Source of the DNA: Rhodospirillales bacterium | Lineage (GTDB): Bacteria > Pseudomonadota > Alphaproteobacteria > Acetobacterales > Acetobacteraceae | Assembly: GCA_947447625.1 (NCBI GenBank) | Contig: CANFKS010000007.1 | Span: 1 to 64,000, forward strand | Length of the DNA stretch: 64,000 nt | Direction: 5' to 3' | In this document: in pieces, positions 45,174 through 54,764 of the stretch | How the letters are laid out: every line of letters starts with the position of its first letter | How positions within the stretch are numbered: the stretch's first letter is position 1 | The notes under the pieces: model-generated | What the model saw: only the letters and a program-made list of their open reading frames with translations | What the model was told of the DNA's origin: nothing | Databases searched by the model: none | Made by a program: the position numbers and the translations under genes

Positions 45174-47492
45174 TTACTTCGAACTCCCCCTAATAGCCCG
45201 CCAAACCTTCTCAGGCGTCGCCGGCATGTCGATATGCCGCACCCCAGCGCAGGCCAGCGCGTCCATCAGTGCGTTCATCGCTGCCGGTGCTCCGCCGGCC
45301 GCGCCCGCTTCGCCGCTGCCTTTGATCCCGAGCGGGTGGGTCGGTGCGTCCGTCGGCACGGAGATCAGTTCCAGCGCCGGCAGGTCGTCGGCGCGGGGCA
45401 ACTGATAGTCCATCAGCGACCCGGTCAGGACCTGGCCGCTTTCGGGGTCGTGCAGCACCTGTTCGCATTTGGCTTGGCCGATCCCTTGGGCCACGCCGCC
45501 TTGGAGTTGGCCTTGCAGCAGCATGGGATTCAGCACGCGGCCGAAATCGTGAAGCATGGTGTAGCGCTCGATCGACCATTCCCCGGTTTCGGTATCGACC
45601 TCGACTTCCGCGATGTGGCAGCCGTTGGGGAAGGTGGGCCCGGTCGGTTTCCAGAACCCGGCGCCGTTCAGCATGGCGGGGGCGTCGCCCTGGCCGAGCA
45701 GCCGCGCCACGGTTTTCAACGTGACGGACCGGTCGGTTCCCGCGATGTGGAACGCACCCGCGTGGAATTCGATATCGGCTTCGGCGGCTTCGAGGGCATC
45801 GGCGGCCAGCGGCGTTGCCTGCTTCACCAGGTCGATCGCGGCTTCGGCCAAAGCGGCGCCAGCGATGGGGATGGAGGCGGAGCCGCCGGTACCATGGCTG
45901 AAGGGGATGCGGTCGGTATCGCCCTGCACCACGTCGATATCGTCGGGATCGATGCCAAGCTGTGCCGCGACGAGCTGGGCATAGGCGGTCTGGTGCCCCT
46001 GCCCGTTGGACATGGTGCCGACCAGCACCGTGATCCGCCCATCCGGCCGCAATTCGAGTGAGCCGTGCTCGCCCCAGGATCCCGCCACCCGCTCGCAATA
46101 ATGCGCCCAGCCGAGCCCGCGCAGCTTGCCCGCGGCTTCCGCCATTGCCCGCCGGTCCGGGAACGCGGCGGCCTCTGCCTTGGCCAGCGCGGCGTCGAGC
46201 ATGCCGGGGAAATCGCCGCTGTCGTAGCGCAGCCCGAGCCCGGTGGCGTAGGGAAACTCCGCCGGCGTCAACAGGTTGCGCCGCCGGAGATCGAGCCGGT
46301 CAAGCCCCAGTTCCCGCGCTGCGTGATCGACGAGCCGTTCGAGCAGATACACCGCCTCCGGCCGCCCGGCGCCGCGATACACCTCGGTCGGCGCCGTATT
46401 GGAAAACACGCCCGTCACCGTCGTCAGGATCGCCGGCAGCCGATACACCCCTGCCAGCGCCGGCATGTTCGCGGTCGGTGACAACTGCCCCTTGGGCGCC
46501 AGATAAGCCCCCATCGCGGCCGTTGACGTCACCCGCAGCGCCAGGAAGCGATACTCCGCATCGAGTGCCAGTTCCCCGGTATAGACATTGTCCCGCGCCT
46601 GGTAGTCGGACAGGAACCCATCCGCCCGCTCGCCCATCCACGCCACCGCCCGCCCCGTCCGCTGCGCCGCCCACAGCACCAGCACCTGCTCCGGATAGAG
46701 CGCGTTCTTGATCCCGAAACTGCCGCCGACATCGGCCGTCAGGATGCGAAACCGATCCTGCGCCAGCCCGAACACATCCTCCGCCAGCGCCTCGCGCAAC
46801 CCGTGCGGCATCTGCGTCCCGGTTTGCAATGTGTAGCGCCCGTCGGCGAAATGGCCGATCGCGCCGCGCGTCTCCAGCGACCCCACATGAATGCGGGTGT
46901 TTTGCGTATCGAGCCGCACCGTATGCGCCGCCGCCGCAAACGCCGCCTTGACGGCCGCCGCGTCGCCGGCCGACCATTCGAAACACACATTCCCCGCCGC
47001 TTCCGGCCATACCAGCGGCGCCCCGGGCAGGGCGGCCGCGGCGGTGCCGGTTACGGCCGGAACGGGATCATAATCGATCATAACCAATTCCGCCGCATCC
47101 CGCGCCTGCGCCTCGGTCTCGGCCACCACCATCGCCACGCTGTCGCCAACGAAGCGCACCTGCTCCCGCGCCAAGGCGGGATGGGCCGGGCGGAAGCGGA
47201 ACCCGGCGCTGTCGGGCGTGCCGGGGAAGCGCGCGAGATCGCTGCCCGAAGGGATCGAGCCCAGCCCGTCAGCCGCATAGTCCGCCCCCGTCAGCACCGC
47301 CAGCACACCGGGCGCGGCGAGGGCGGCTTGCGTATCGATCGCCATGATCCGCGCATTGGCATGCGGGCTGCGCAGCATCACCGCGCGGGCCATGTCCGGC
47401 GCGATCAGATCCTGCGTAAACCGCCCCGTGCCGAGCAGGAGGCTGGCGTCTTCCTTGCGGCGCAGCGGTTGGCCGAATGCATTGGTGCCCAT
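45174..47492 (-). CDS. Xanthine dehydrogenase family molybdopterin-binding (large) subunit
   Basis: Start MGTNAFGQPLRRKEDASLLLGTGRFTQDL; 'ADVGGSFGIKNALYPEQVLVLWAAQRTGR', 'EVYRGAGRPEAVYLLERLVDHAARELG', 'GTMSNGQGHQTAYAQLVA', 'GIKGSGEAGAAGGAPAAMNAL'. Confidence 0.9.
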   Translation of the reverse strand: MGTNAFGQPLRRKEDASLLLGTGRFTQDLIAPDMARAVMLRSPHANARIMAIDTQAALAAPGVLAVLTGADYAADGLGSIPSGSDLARFPGTPDSAGFRFRPAHPALAREQVRFVGDSVAMVVAETEAQARDAAELVMIDYDPVPAVTGTAAAALPGAPLVWPEAAGNVCFEWSAGDAAAVKAAFAAAAHTVRLDTQNTRIHVGSLETRGAIGHFADGRYTLQTGTQMPHGLREALAEDVFGLAQDRFRILTADVGGSFGIKNALYPEQVLVLWAAQRTGRAVAWMGERADGFLSDYQARDNVYTGELALDAEYRFLALRVTSTAAMGAYLAPKGQLSPTANMPALAGVYRLPAILTTVTGVFSNTAPTEVYRGAGRPEAVYLLERLVDHAARELGLDRLDLRRRNLLTPAEFPYATGLGLRYDSGDFPGMLDAALAKAEAAAFPDRRAMAEAAGKLRGLGWAHYCERVAGSWGEHGSLELRPDGRITVLVGTMSNGQGHQTAYAQLVAAQLGIDPDDIDVVQGDTDRIPFSHGTGGSASIPIAGAALAEAAIDLVKQATPLAADALEAAEADIEFHAGAFHIAGTDRSVTLKTVARLLGQGDAPAMLNGAGFWKPTGPTFPNGCHIAEVEVDTETGEWSIERYTMLHDFGRVLNPMLLQGQLQGGVAQGIGQAKCEQVLHDPESGQVLTGSLMDYQLPRADDLPALELISVPTDAPTHPLGIKGSGEAGAAGGAPAAMNALMDALACAGVRHIDMPATPEKVWRAIRGSSK

Positions 47493-47521
47493 GGGAACTC
47501 CTCTTGAACCGGTAGTCTGCG

Positions 47522-48736
47522 TCAGACCGTCTTGGCGCGGTAGGTCTCGGGCGCGAACGCCGCGAACATCAGCCCCGCCGTCAGCAGCACGCAGGCCGCA
47601 CCGATGAGGGCCGCGATCGGGCCGAACACATCCGAAATCACCCCCAACAGGATGGGTCCCCCGATATACCCGAGATCTCCCGTCATCCGGAACACGCTCA
47701 CCGTTGTCGCATTCATCCCCGGCGGCGCGCTGTCCGCGGCATACACCGACGGTGCGGCGCCTCCGATTGAACTCGCCGTTCCCCAAGCGATCGAGGCTGC
47801 GATGAACCAGGGATAGGACGGTGCGATGCAAAACATCAGCATCGCCAGGCCGGACAGCATGGTGGCCGGCGCGATCACCGCCTTGCGCCCGAAATAATCC
47901 ACCAGCATCCCGCCGGGATACGCCGCCAGCAACCCGATCACCGTCCCCGTCGCCAGCCCAAATCCGATCTCCGTCACCGAAAGCCCCAGCCGCATGGCGC
48001 CCAGCAACGGCACCACGCTGAACAACCCCCCGGTTCGCGCCACCGCATTGGCGAAGGAGACGAAACACGCCAGCACGAACCCGATCTGCCCCCCCAACTG
48101 CCGCACCTGCGATGCCAGCGCCACCCCCCCGCCGCCGCGCGTGCGCAGTGCGGCATGTGCCGGATCGCGCGTCTCCGTCACTGCGAACCACGCCACCGCC
48201 CCTGCGCCCAGCCCCGCCACGGTATAGGCAAAAAACGGTGCCGCCAGCCCGAAATGCTCCGACAGCAGCCCCCCGGGCAACGGCCCGAACCCGGCTGCGA
48301 AAATGAACACCCCCTGATAGATCGACACCACGCGGCCGCGCCGCGCCGGCGTCGTGATATCGGCCAGCACGATCTGCCCGGTGGTGACGATCAGCCCCGC
48401 CCCGATGCCTGCAACGAACCGCGCGCAAATGAACTCGGGATACGACGTCGCCATCGCGCACCAAAAATTCCCAGCCGCCGTCACCAGCCCGCCCAGCGCC
48501 AGCGCCTGGCGCCGCCCGAACCGGTCGGACAACCACCCCGCCGGCGGTGAGCCCGCAAAGCGCGCGAGCCCGTATACCCCGACCGCAAGCCCAATCGCCG
48601 AGACCGACACGCCGAACGATTGCGCATAGAGCGGCAACGCCGGTACTACCGAGCCGAAGCCCAGTTGGTTCACTCCGGCCAGGACGCACATCCAGATCAG
48701 AGTGGTGCGCGCCCGCTGCTCATCGATCATCGGCAC
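47522..48736 (-). CDS. MFS transporter
   Basis: 404 aa, multiple TM segments; 'GLARFAGSPPAGWLSDRFGRRQALALGGLV'. Confidence 0.88.
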   Translation of the reverse strand: MPMIDEQRARTTLIWMCVLAGVNQLGFGSVVPALPLYAQSFGVSVSAIGLAVGVYGLARFAGSPPAGWLSDRFGRRQALALGGLVTAAGNFWCAMATSYPEFICARFVAGIGAGLIVTTGQIVLADITTPARRGRVVSIYQGVFIFAAGFGPLPGGLLSEHFGLAAPFFAYTVAGLGAGAVAWFAVTETRDPAHAALRTRGGGGVALASQVRQLGGQIGFVLACFVSFANAVARTGGLFSVVPLLGAMRLGLSVTEIGFGLATGTVIGLLAAYPGGMLVDYFGRKAVIAPATMLSGLAMLMFCIAPSYPWFIAASIAWGTASSIGGAAPSVYAADSAPPGMNATTVSVFRMTGDLGYIGGPILLGVISDVFGPIAALIGAACVLLTAGLMFAAFAPETYRAKTV

Positions 48737-49795
48737 TCAGGCCTGGGGCTGCGGCGCGAACCCGAAGCGGGCCTCGAACCGGGCCGCATAGGATGGCCAC
48801 ACCGCCGGGTTCAACACCCGCGACGGCGGCTTCCCATCAAGGATGTCGATCATCTGCTCGGCGGCTATCCGTGCAATATTGGCCCTCGATTCCCGCGTCA
48901 CCCCGGCGGTGTGCGGGCTGACCAGCACGGTGTCGAATGCCATCAGCGGATGATCCTTCGGTGGCGGCTCCTTGAACCACACATCGAGCCCGGCGCCCGC
49001 GATCCGCTTCTCCCGCAACGCCGCCTCCAGCGCCGCCTCGTCATGAATGCCGCCACGGGCCGTGGTGATGAAATAGGCGTGCTTCTGCATCAGCCCGAAG
49101 GCGCGCGCATCCATCAGCTTCAATGTCTCGGCGGTGCGCGGGCAGTTGACCGACACGTAGTCTGCGGCAGCCAGCATGGTATCGAGATCCGACTTCTCGG
49201 CCCCCTTGGCCGCGATCTGCTCGGCGTTCAGATAGGGATCGACCGCGAGGATGCGCATGTTGAACAGCGCCTTGCACAACTCCGCCAGCCGCCCGCCGAC
49301 ATGACCGATGCCGATGATGCCGAGCGTCTTGTTCTTCAATTCCGTGCCCATGAAGGCGTTGCGCTCGATTCCGTCGGAGCGGCGCATGAATCGGTCGGTC
49401 TCGATGATGCGCTTGGCCAGGCACAGCATCATCGCCAGCGCATGCTCAGCCACCGCCTCCTTGTTGCCCCCGGCCTGGTTCACCACCAGCACGCCCGCCG
49501 CAGTGCAGGCATCGAGATCGACGGTGTCGTAGCCCGCGCCGTTGGTGGAGATCACCAGCAGATCGGGCGTGCGCGCCAGCAACGCGGCACCCGCATGAAA
49601 GCTTGGGTCCAACTCGTCGCGCGCCGAGCCGATCTGGAAGGCATGGGCTGCGGCAAGGACGGGCGTGGCCGATGGCTCACCCGGCACGTTCTCCAACCGG
49701 TCCACCCTGATGTCGGGCCGACCGGCGAGAATGTCGAGGAAGTTGGTGGCGGCGACGTGGTCGACGTAAAAGACGCGCTTGGTGTTGACGGCCAT
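48737..49795 (-). CDS. D-isomer-specific 2-hydroxyacid dehydrogenase
   Basis: 352 aa; 'KTLGIIGIGHVGGRLAELCKALFNMRILAVDPY', 'ITTARGGIHDEAALEAAL', 'DVWFKEPPPKDHPLMAFDTVLVSPHTAGVT'. Confidence 0.9.
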   Translation of the reverse strand: MAVNTKRVFYVDHVAATNFLDILAGRPDIRVDRLENVPGEPSATPVLAAAHAFQIGSARDELDPSFHAGAALLARTPDLLVISTNGAGYDTVDLDACTAAGVLVVNQAGGNKEAVAEHALAMMLCLAKRIIETDRFMRRSDGIERNAFMGTELKNKTLGIIGIGHVGGRLAELCKALFNMRILAVDPYLNAEQIAAKGAEKSDLDTMLAAADYVSVNCPRTAETLKLMDARAFGLMQKHAYFITTARGGIHDEAALEAALREKRIAGAGLDVWFKEPPPKDHPLMAFDTVLVSPHTAGVTRESRANIARIAAEQMIDILDGKPPSRVLNPAVWPSYAARFEARFGFAPQPQA

Positions 49796-49845
49796 GGGGG
49801 GCTTCCGTTCGGCTGATTTCTTGGACGCTGTGCAGCGTAGAGGCG

Positions 49846-51039
49846 CTACCAGGCCGCGTCCAGCAAGGCGCGCACATCAGCAGGCCCGTTGATTTTGCGC
49901 GGGTTGGTGGGGATGCAGCGGTCATGCATCGCGCCCTCCGCGATGATGTCGAACTGGTCGCGCCGCACGCCGACCTCCTGCAAGGTGGTGGGCAGGCCGA
50001 GCGAGGCGATCAAGTCGGCCACAGCATCGGCCGGAATCCAGCCGGGCCGCCCGATCGCCTCGGCCACCGCTTCCTGACGCTCGGCATTCACCCGCGCATT
50101 GAAGCGCAGCACATGCGGCAGCATCACGCAGGAGGTATAGCCGTGCGGCACGCCGGCAGTGCCGCCGAGGACATGGCCGATACCGTGGCTCGCCCCGGTG
50201 GGCACGCCGTTCTGGCTGCCCACCATCGACATCCATGAGCCAAGTTGGCAATCGAGGCGGGCGGCAAGATCGGTGGGGTCCGCCTTGCTCGCCCGCAGCC
50301 CGCGCGACAGCAGGCGCAGCGCATGCAGCGCCGCCCCGTCGCTCATCGGCTGGCTCGCCACCGAACACCATCCTTCGACGGCATGATCGACCGCGCGGAT
50401 GCCGGTCGACAGCCACAGCCATTGCGGCGTCGGCAGCGTCACCGCCGGATCGAGGATGACGCTTTCGGGGATCATGCTGGCCGACGCGTAGCTCTCCTTG
50501 CGCTTCACACCATCGGCTGTGTCGGTGTCGGTGCAGCCGGCGAAGGAGGAGAAATCGCCAGCCGACAAGGTGGTGGGGATGGAGATGGTGCGCACGTTGC
50601 CCGGCTTGGTCGGTGGGCGCCTGGTGACGCCGTCGGGCCCGGTGATGCCGCGCAGCGGGTCGAGCTGGCGGGTCTCGGTGATGTCATTGGCGAGGCACAT
50701 GCCGACCATCTTGGCCGCATCGGTAACGGAGCCGCCGCCGATCGTGACCAGCATGTCCGCGCCCACCGCGCGGGCCGCCTCGGTGGCGGCCAGGACGTCG
50801 CGGCGCGGGGTGTGAGGGCCGATCCGGGTCCAGACCCCGGCAAGGCGGGCCCCGAGTGCGGCCGAGGCCTCGGCGACGAAGCCGGTCTCGCGCGCGATTG
50901 TCGTGCCCGCCATCAGGAACACGCGGCGCGCGGCCTTGCGGGTACATTCCGCATCAAGGGAAGCGGCAAAGGGCTGGCCGAATATCACCCGGTCCATGTT
51001 GGGGTAGCGGTAGGTGCCGGCCGGCATGGCTTCGGTCAT
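49846..51039 (-). CDS. Iron-containing alcohol dehydrogenase (maleylacetate-reductase-like)
   Basis: Start MTEAMPAGTYRYPNMDRVIFGQPFAASL; 'DMLVTIGGGSVTDAAKMVGMCLAND', 'GASHGIGHVLGGTAGVPHGYTSCVMLPHVLRFN'. Confidence 0.88.
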   Translation of the reverse strand: MTEAMPAGTYRYPNMDRVIFGQPFAASLDAECTRKAARRVFLMAGTTIARETGFVAEASAALGARLAGVWTRIGPHTPRRDVLAATEAARAVGADMLVTIGGGSVTDAAKMVGMCLANDITETRQLDPLRGITGPDGVTRRPPTKPGNVRTISIPTTLSAGDFSSFAGCTDTDTADGVKRKESYASASMIPESVILDPAVTLPTPQWLWLSTGIRAVDHAVEGWCSVASQPMSDGAALHALRLLSRGLRASKADPTDLAARLDCQLGSWMSMVGSQNGVPTGASHGIGHVLGGTAGVPHGYTSCVMLPHVLRFNARVNAERQEAVAEAIGRPGWIPADAVADLIASLGLPTTLQEVGVRRDQFDIIAEGAMHDRCIPTNPRKINGPADVRALLDAAW

Positions 51040-51071
51040 TGCGAGGAGACTCCGTTGGCGCGGTGTGGAGT

Positions 51072-51174
51072 CTAGAGCGGGATGCCTTATGATAGGCGAA
51101 GGCATCCCGCTCTAGCTCTTTGTTTAATCGCCTGATGATTTTTGGTGATTCCACCAAAAATCATCAGGCTCTAG
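51072..51174 (-). repeat. Dispersed palindromic repeat, family A, copy 4 (inverted orientation)
   Basis: ctagagcgggatgccttatgataggcgaaggcatcccgctctagctctttgtttaatcgcctgatgatttttggtgattccaccaaaaatcatcaggctctag. Confidence 0.85.
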
Positions 51175-51261
51175 GAAATGTCCGAGGGCCTGGCCACTCG
51201 GGGTTTCGGCGCGGCTGGGAGGGGGAGATGTGGCACCGCAGACCGAGAGACCGCGGCAGGA

Positions 51262-54200
51262 TCAGACATCCTCGACGCGCTCGATCCCCGGCAGGATCTT
51301 CAGCGCCTGGGCCAGCCGGGGCGACAGGTTGAACCCGCCGGGCAGGGTGATCTCGACATCCTGCCCGTCATCGATTCGCGGGATCAGGACCACGCGGCCC
51401 TTGCCCTTGCCTTCGCGCTCCAGCAGCGCGCGGATATGGGGCACGCTTTCGGTCTGCTGCAGCCATATCCGCACGCCGCCCGCGGCATTCTGGACGGCGT
51501 TGTCCAGGCTGGTGATTTCGGAGGCGGTGATCCGCAGCGCCTCGCCCTCCAGCCGCACATCGGCCGTCACCAGCACCGCCGTCCCCGCCGTCAGCACATC
51601 GCGCGACCGGCCCAGCACCTCGCTGAAACAGGTGACCTCGTAGCTGCCGCCGGCGTCGGACAGGCGGACCCAGGCCATGCGGCTGCCGGAGCGCGTGATG
51701 CGCTCCTTGGTGTTGACGACGACGCCGGCCAGCTTGAGCCGCAAGCCGCCGCCTTGGGCCTTGGTTTCTAGCTGGTTGGACGCCACCGCGCCGAGGCGCT
51801 TCAGGGACACCGTGTAGGCGTCCATCGGGTGCCCCGTGAGATGGAAACCGATCGCCTCGGCCTCGTAGCCCAGCCGGTCCAGCGCTTCCCATTCCGGGAT
51901 GTCGGGCAACCGCAGCGGCTCGGGGCCGCCATTGCCGCGGAAGAGGCCGATCTGGCCGCTGTTCTTTTCCTCGGCTGTCGCCTGGGCGCGGCGCAGCACG
52001 GTCTCGGCGCCGGTATGCACGCGTGAGCGGTGTTGCTCGATGCTGTCGAACGCGCCGGCGCGGGCGAGGTTCTCGATCTGCATCTTGTTGATCTGCTTGG
52101 GATCGACCCGCGCTGCGAAATCGGCGAGATCCTCGAAGCGGTAATAGTCGCGCGCTTTTACCAGCGCCTCCATCGCGGCGTGGCCGACTTTCTTGACGGC
52201 GGCGAGCGCGTAGCGGATGCAGAGATTTTTGTTCTCGTCGCGTTCGAGCAGGAAATCGGCGCCCGACCGGTTGATGTCGGGCGGCAGGATGCGGATGCCC
52301 ATGCGCGTGCATTCCTGACGCAGGGCGGCGAGTTTGTCGGTGTTGTTGATGGCGAGCGACATGCAGGCGGCGATGAAGGCGACGGGGTGGTTGGCCTTCA
52401 TCCAGGCGGTCTGCCATGCCACCAGGGCGTAGGCGGCGGCATGGGATTTGTTGAAGCCATAGTCAGCGAATTTGGCCATGAGGTCGAACACCTCGTCGGC
52501 CTTGGCGGCATCGACGCCGTTGGCGATGGCGCCGGTGACGAAGATCTTGCGCTGCGCCTCCATCTCGGCGGCGATCTTCTTGCCCATGGCGCGGCGCAGC
52601 AGGTCAGCGGCGCCGAGGCTGTAGCCTGCCATTTTTTGGGCAATCTGCATCACCTGTTCCTGGTAGACCATGATGCCGTAGGTCTCGCCCAGGATGTCCG
52701 CAATCATTGGGTGCGGCGGCTCCCAGGCCTCGCCGTGCTTGCGCTGGCAATAGGCGGGAATGTTGGCCATCGGGCCCGGGCGGTACAGCGCCACTGCGGC
52801 GATGAGGTCCTCGAACCGGTCGGGCCGCATTTGACGCAGCACGTCGCGCATGCCCTGGCCTTCGAGCTGGAACACGCCGCCCGCGTCGCCCTTTTGCAGC
52901 ATATCGAAGGTTTTCGGGTCCTCGAACGGGAGTTTCTCCAGTTCGATGGTGATGCCTTCCTTTTTCAGAAAGCCGACGGCGCGTTGCAGGATGGTGAGCG
53001 TGGTCAGGCCGAGGAAGTCGAATTTCACGAGGCCGGCCTGCTCGACGTATTTCATCGAGTATTGCGTGACCAGCGTGTCGGCCTTGGGGTCGCGGTAGAT
53101 CGGCACCAGTTCGGTGAGCGGGCGGTCGCCGATGACGATGCCGGCGGCATGGGTCGAGGCGTGGCGGTAGAGGCCTTCGAGCTGCAGTGCGATCTCCAGC
53201 AGACGGGCGATCGATTCGTCGTCCTTGCGCATCTGTTGCAGGCGAGGTTCGCCGTCAATCGCCTGTTGCAGCGTGACAGGCTTGGCGGGGTTGTTGGGGA
53301 TCAGTTCAGCCACCTTGTTGACCTGCCCATAGGGCAGGCCGAGCACGCGGCCGACGTCGCGCACGGCGGCCTTGGCTTGCAGCTTGCCGAAGGTGATGAT
53401 CCCGGCCACCCGGTCGGCGCCGTATTCGCGCCGCACATAGGCGATCACCTCGTCGCGCCGGTCCTGACAGAAGTCGATGTCGAAGTCAGGCATCGAGACC
53501 CGCTCGGGGTTGAGAAAGCGCTCGAACAGAAGGTTGAAGGGCAGGGGGTCGATGTCGGTGATAGTGAGCGCCCAGGCGACCACCGAACCCGCGCCGGAGC
53601 CGCGACCGGGGCCGACCGGAATGCCTTGGGATTTCGCCCATTGGATGAAGTCGGCGACGATGAGGAAGTAGCCGGGGAAGCCCATGCGGGCGATGACATC
53701 GAGTTCGAAATCGAGGCGGGCCTTGTAACGGGCGCGGGTTTCGGCATCGGCGTCGCGGGCATTCATCCGCCGGTCGAGGCCTGTGGCGGCCATGGCACGG
53801 ATTGTTTCGTCCTCGTTGCTGCCTTCATGGACCTTGGGGCAAACGGGCAACAGGGGCTTGCGGGTTTCGGCCATGACGGCGCAGCGCTGGGCGATGGCGA
53901 TGGTGTTGTCGCAGGCTTCGGGCAGGTCGGCGAACAGCGTGCGCATCATCGCAGCCGGCTTGAACCAGTGTTCCGGCGAGACGTGGCGGCGGTCCTTCTC
54001 GGCCAGGGTGCGGCCCTCGGCGATGCAGAGCAGGGCGTCATGGGCCTGGTGCATTTCAGGCTTGGCGAAGAAGCAATCGTTGGTTGCCACGAGGGGCAGT
54101 CGGAGGCGATTGGCAAGCGCGAGCAGACCGGGCTCGATGGCTTTTTCGACGGGCAGGCCGTGGCGATGGAGTTCCATCACGGTGCGGTCGGCAAAGCCTT

Positions 54201-54696
54201 CGGCGAGGGCAGCAAGGAGGCGCTCGGCCTCCTCCTTCTGCCCCTCGGCGAGGAGACGGGCGATGGGTCCGGTCGTGCCGCCGGTCAGCAGGATGAGGCC
54301 TTCGGCGTGTTCGAGCAGGCGATGGAGCAGCACCTGGGGTTTGAGGCCGGGGTCGGTTTCAAGGAAGCCGATGGAGGAGAGGCGTTGCAGGTTGGCATAG
54401 CCCGCCGGGTTTTGTGCGAGGAGGACCATGGGGTCCGGGTTGAAGCGCGGCGCGTCGGCGCGGGGTTGGTCGGTCCGGGCGAGGGCGATCTGGCAGCCGA
54501 TAATGGGCTGGACGCCCTTGCCTGAGCAGTACTGGCTGAATTCAAGGGCGCCAAACAGATTGCCCGAGTCGGTGATCGCCACAGCCGGCATGCCGGCATC
54601 ACGGGCGAGCGTTCCGATCCTATCGGCCTTGATGGCGCCCTCCGACAGCGAGTAGCTCGAATGGACGCGCAGGTGGATGAAATCGGCGTGGGGCAC
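51262..54696 (-). CDS. dnaE: DNA polymerase III subunit alpha
   Basis: GTG start VPHADFIHLRVHSSYSLSEGAIKADRIGTLARDAGMPAVAITDSGNLFGALEF (PHP); 'PDFDIDFCQDRRDEVIAYVRREYG', 'GRGSGAGSVVAWAL', 'VYQEQVMQIAQ'. Upstream ORF extension to 55299 overlaps the CoA-ligase gene in another frame. Confidence 0.93.
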   Translation of the reverse strand: MPHADFIHLRVHSSYSLSEGAIKADRIGTLARDAGMPAVAITDSGNLFGALEFSQYCSGKGVQPIIGCQIALARTDQPRADAPRFNPDPMVLLAQNPAGYANLQRLSSIGFLETDPGLKPQVLLHRLLEHAEGLILLTGGTTGPIARLLAEGQKEEAERLLAALAEGFADRTVMELHRHGLPVEKAIEPGLLALANRLRLPLVATNDCFFAKPEMHQAHDALLCIAEGRTLAEKDRRHVSPEHWFKPAAMMRTLFADLPEACDNTIAIAQRCAVMAETRKPLLPVCPKVHEGSNEDETIRAMAATGLDRRMNARDADAETRARYKARLDFELDVIARMGFPGYFLIVADFIQWAKSQGIPVGPGRGSGAGSVVAWALTITDIDPLPFNLLFERFLNPERVSMPDFDIDFCQDRRDEVIAYVRREYGADRVAGIITFGKLQAKAAVRDVGRVLGLPYGQVNKVAELIPNNPAKPVTLQQAIDGEPRLQQMRKDDESIARLLEIALQLEGLYRHASTHAAGIVIGDRPLTELVPIYRDPKADTLVTQYSMKYVEQAGLVKFDFLGLTTLTILQRAVGFLKKEGITIELEKLPFEDPKTFDMLQKGDAGGVFQLEGQGMRDVLRQMRPDRFEDLIAAVALYRPGPMANIPAYCQRKHGEAWEPPHPMIADILGETYGIMVYQEQVMQIAQKMAGYSLGAADLLRRAMGKKIAAEMEAQRKIFVTGAIANGVDAAKADEVFDLMAKFADYGFNKSHAAAYALVAWQTAWMKANHPVAFIAACMSLAINNTDKLAALRQECTRMGIRILPPDINRSGADFLLERDENKNLCIRYALAAVKKVGHAAMEALVKARDYYRFEDLADFAARVDPKQINKMQIENLARAGAFDSIEQHRSRVHTGAETVLRRAQATAEEKNSGQIGLFRGNGGPEPLRLPDIPEWEALDRLGYEAEAIGFHLTGHPMDAYTVSLKRLGAVASNQLETKAQGGGLRLKLAGVVVNTKERITRSGSRMAWVRLSDAGGSYEVTCFSEVLGRSRDVLTAGTAVLVTADVRLEGEALRITASEITSLDNAVQNAAGGVRIWLQQTESVPHIRALLEREGKGKGRVVLIPRIDDGQDVEITLPGGFNLSPRLAQALKILPGIERVEDV

Positions 54697-54764
54697 GGGG
54701 CGGGCGACTCCTGGGCTGGCTCCTATCAATGGGGCCTGCCATCGGCTCGAACAAGCCGACAGCC

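Noticed and set aside
52030-54525. 831-aa plus-strand ORF
   Set aside because: Antisense to dnaE; composition artefact of GC-rich coding DNA.
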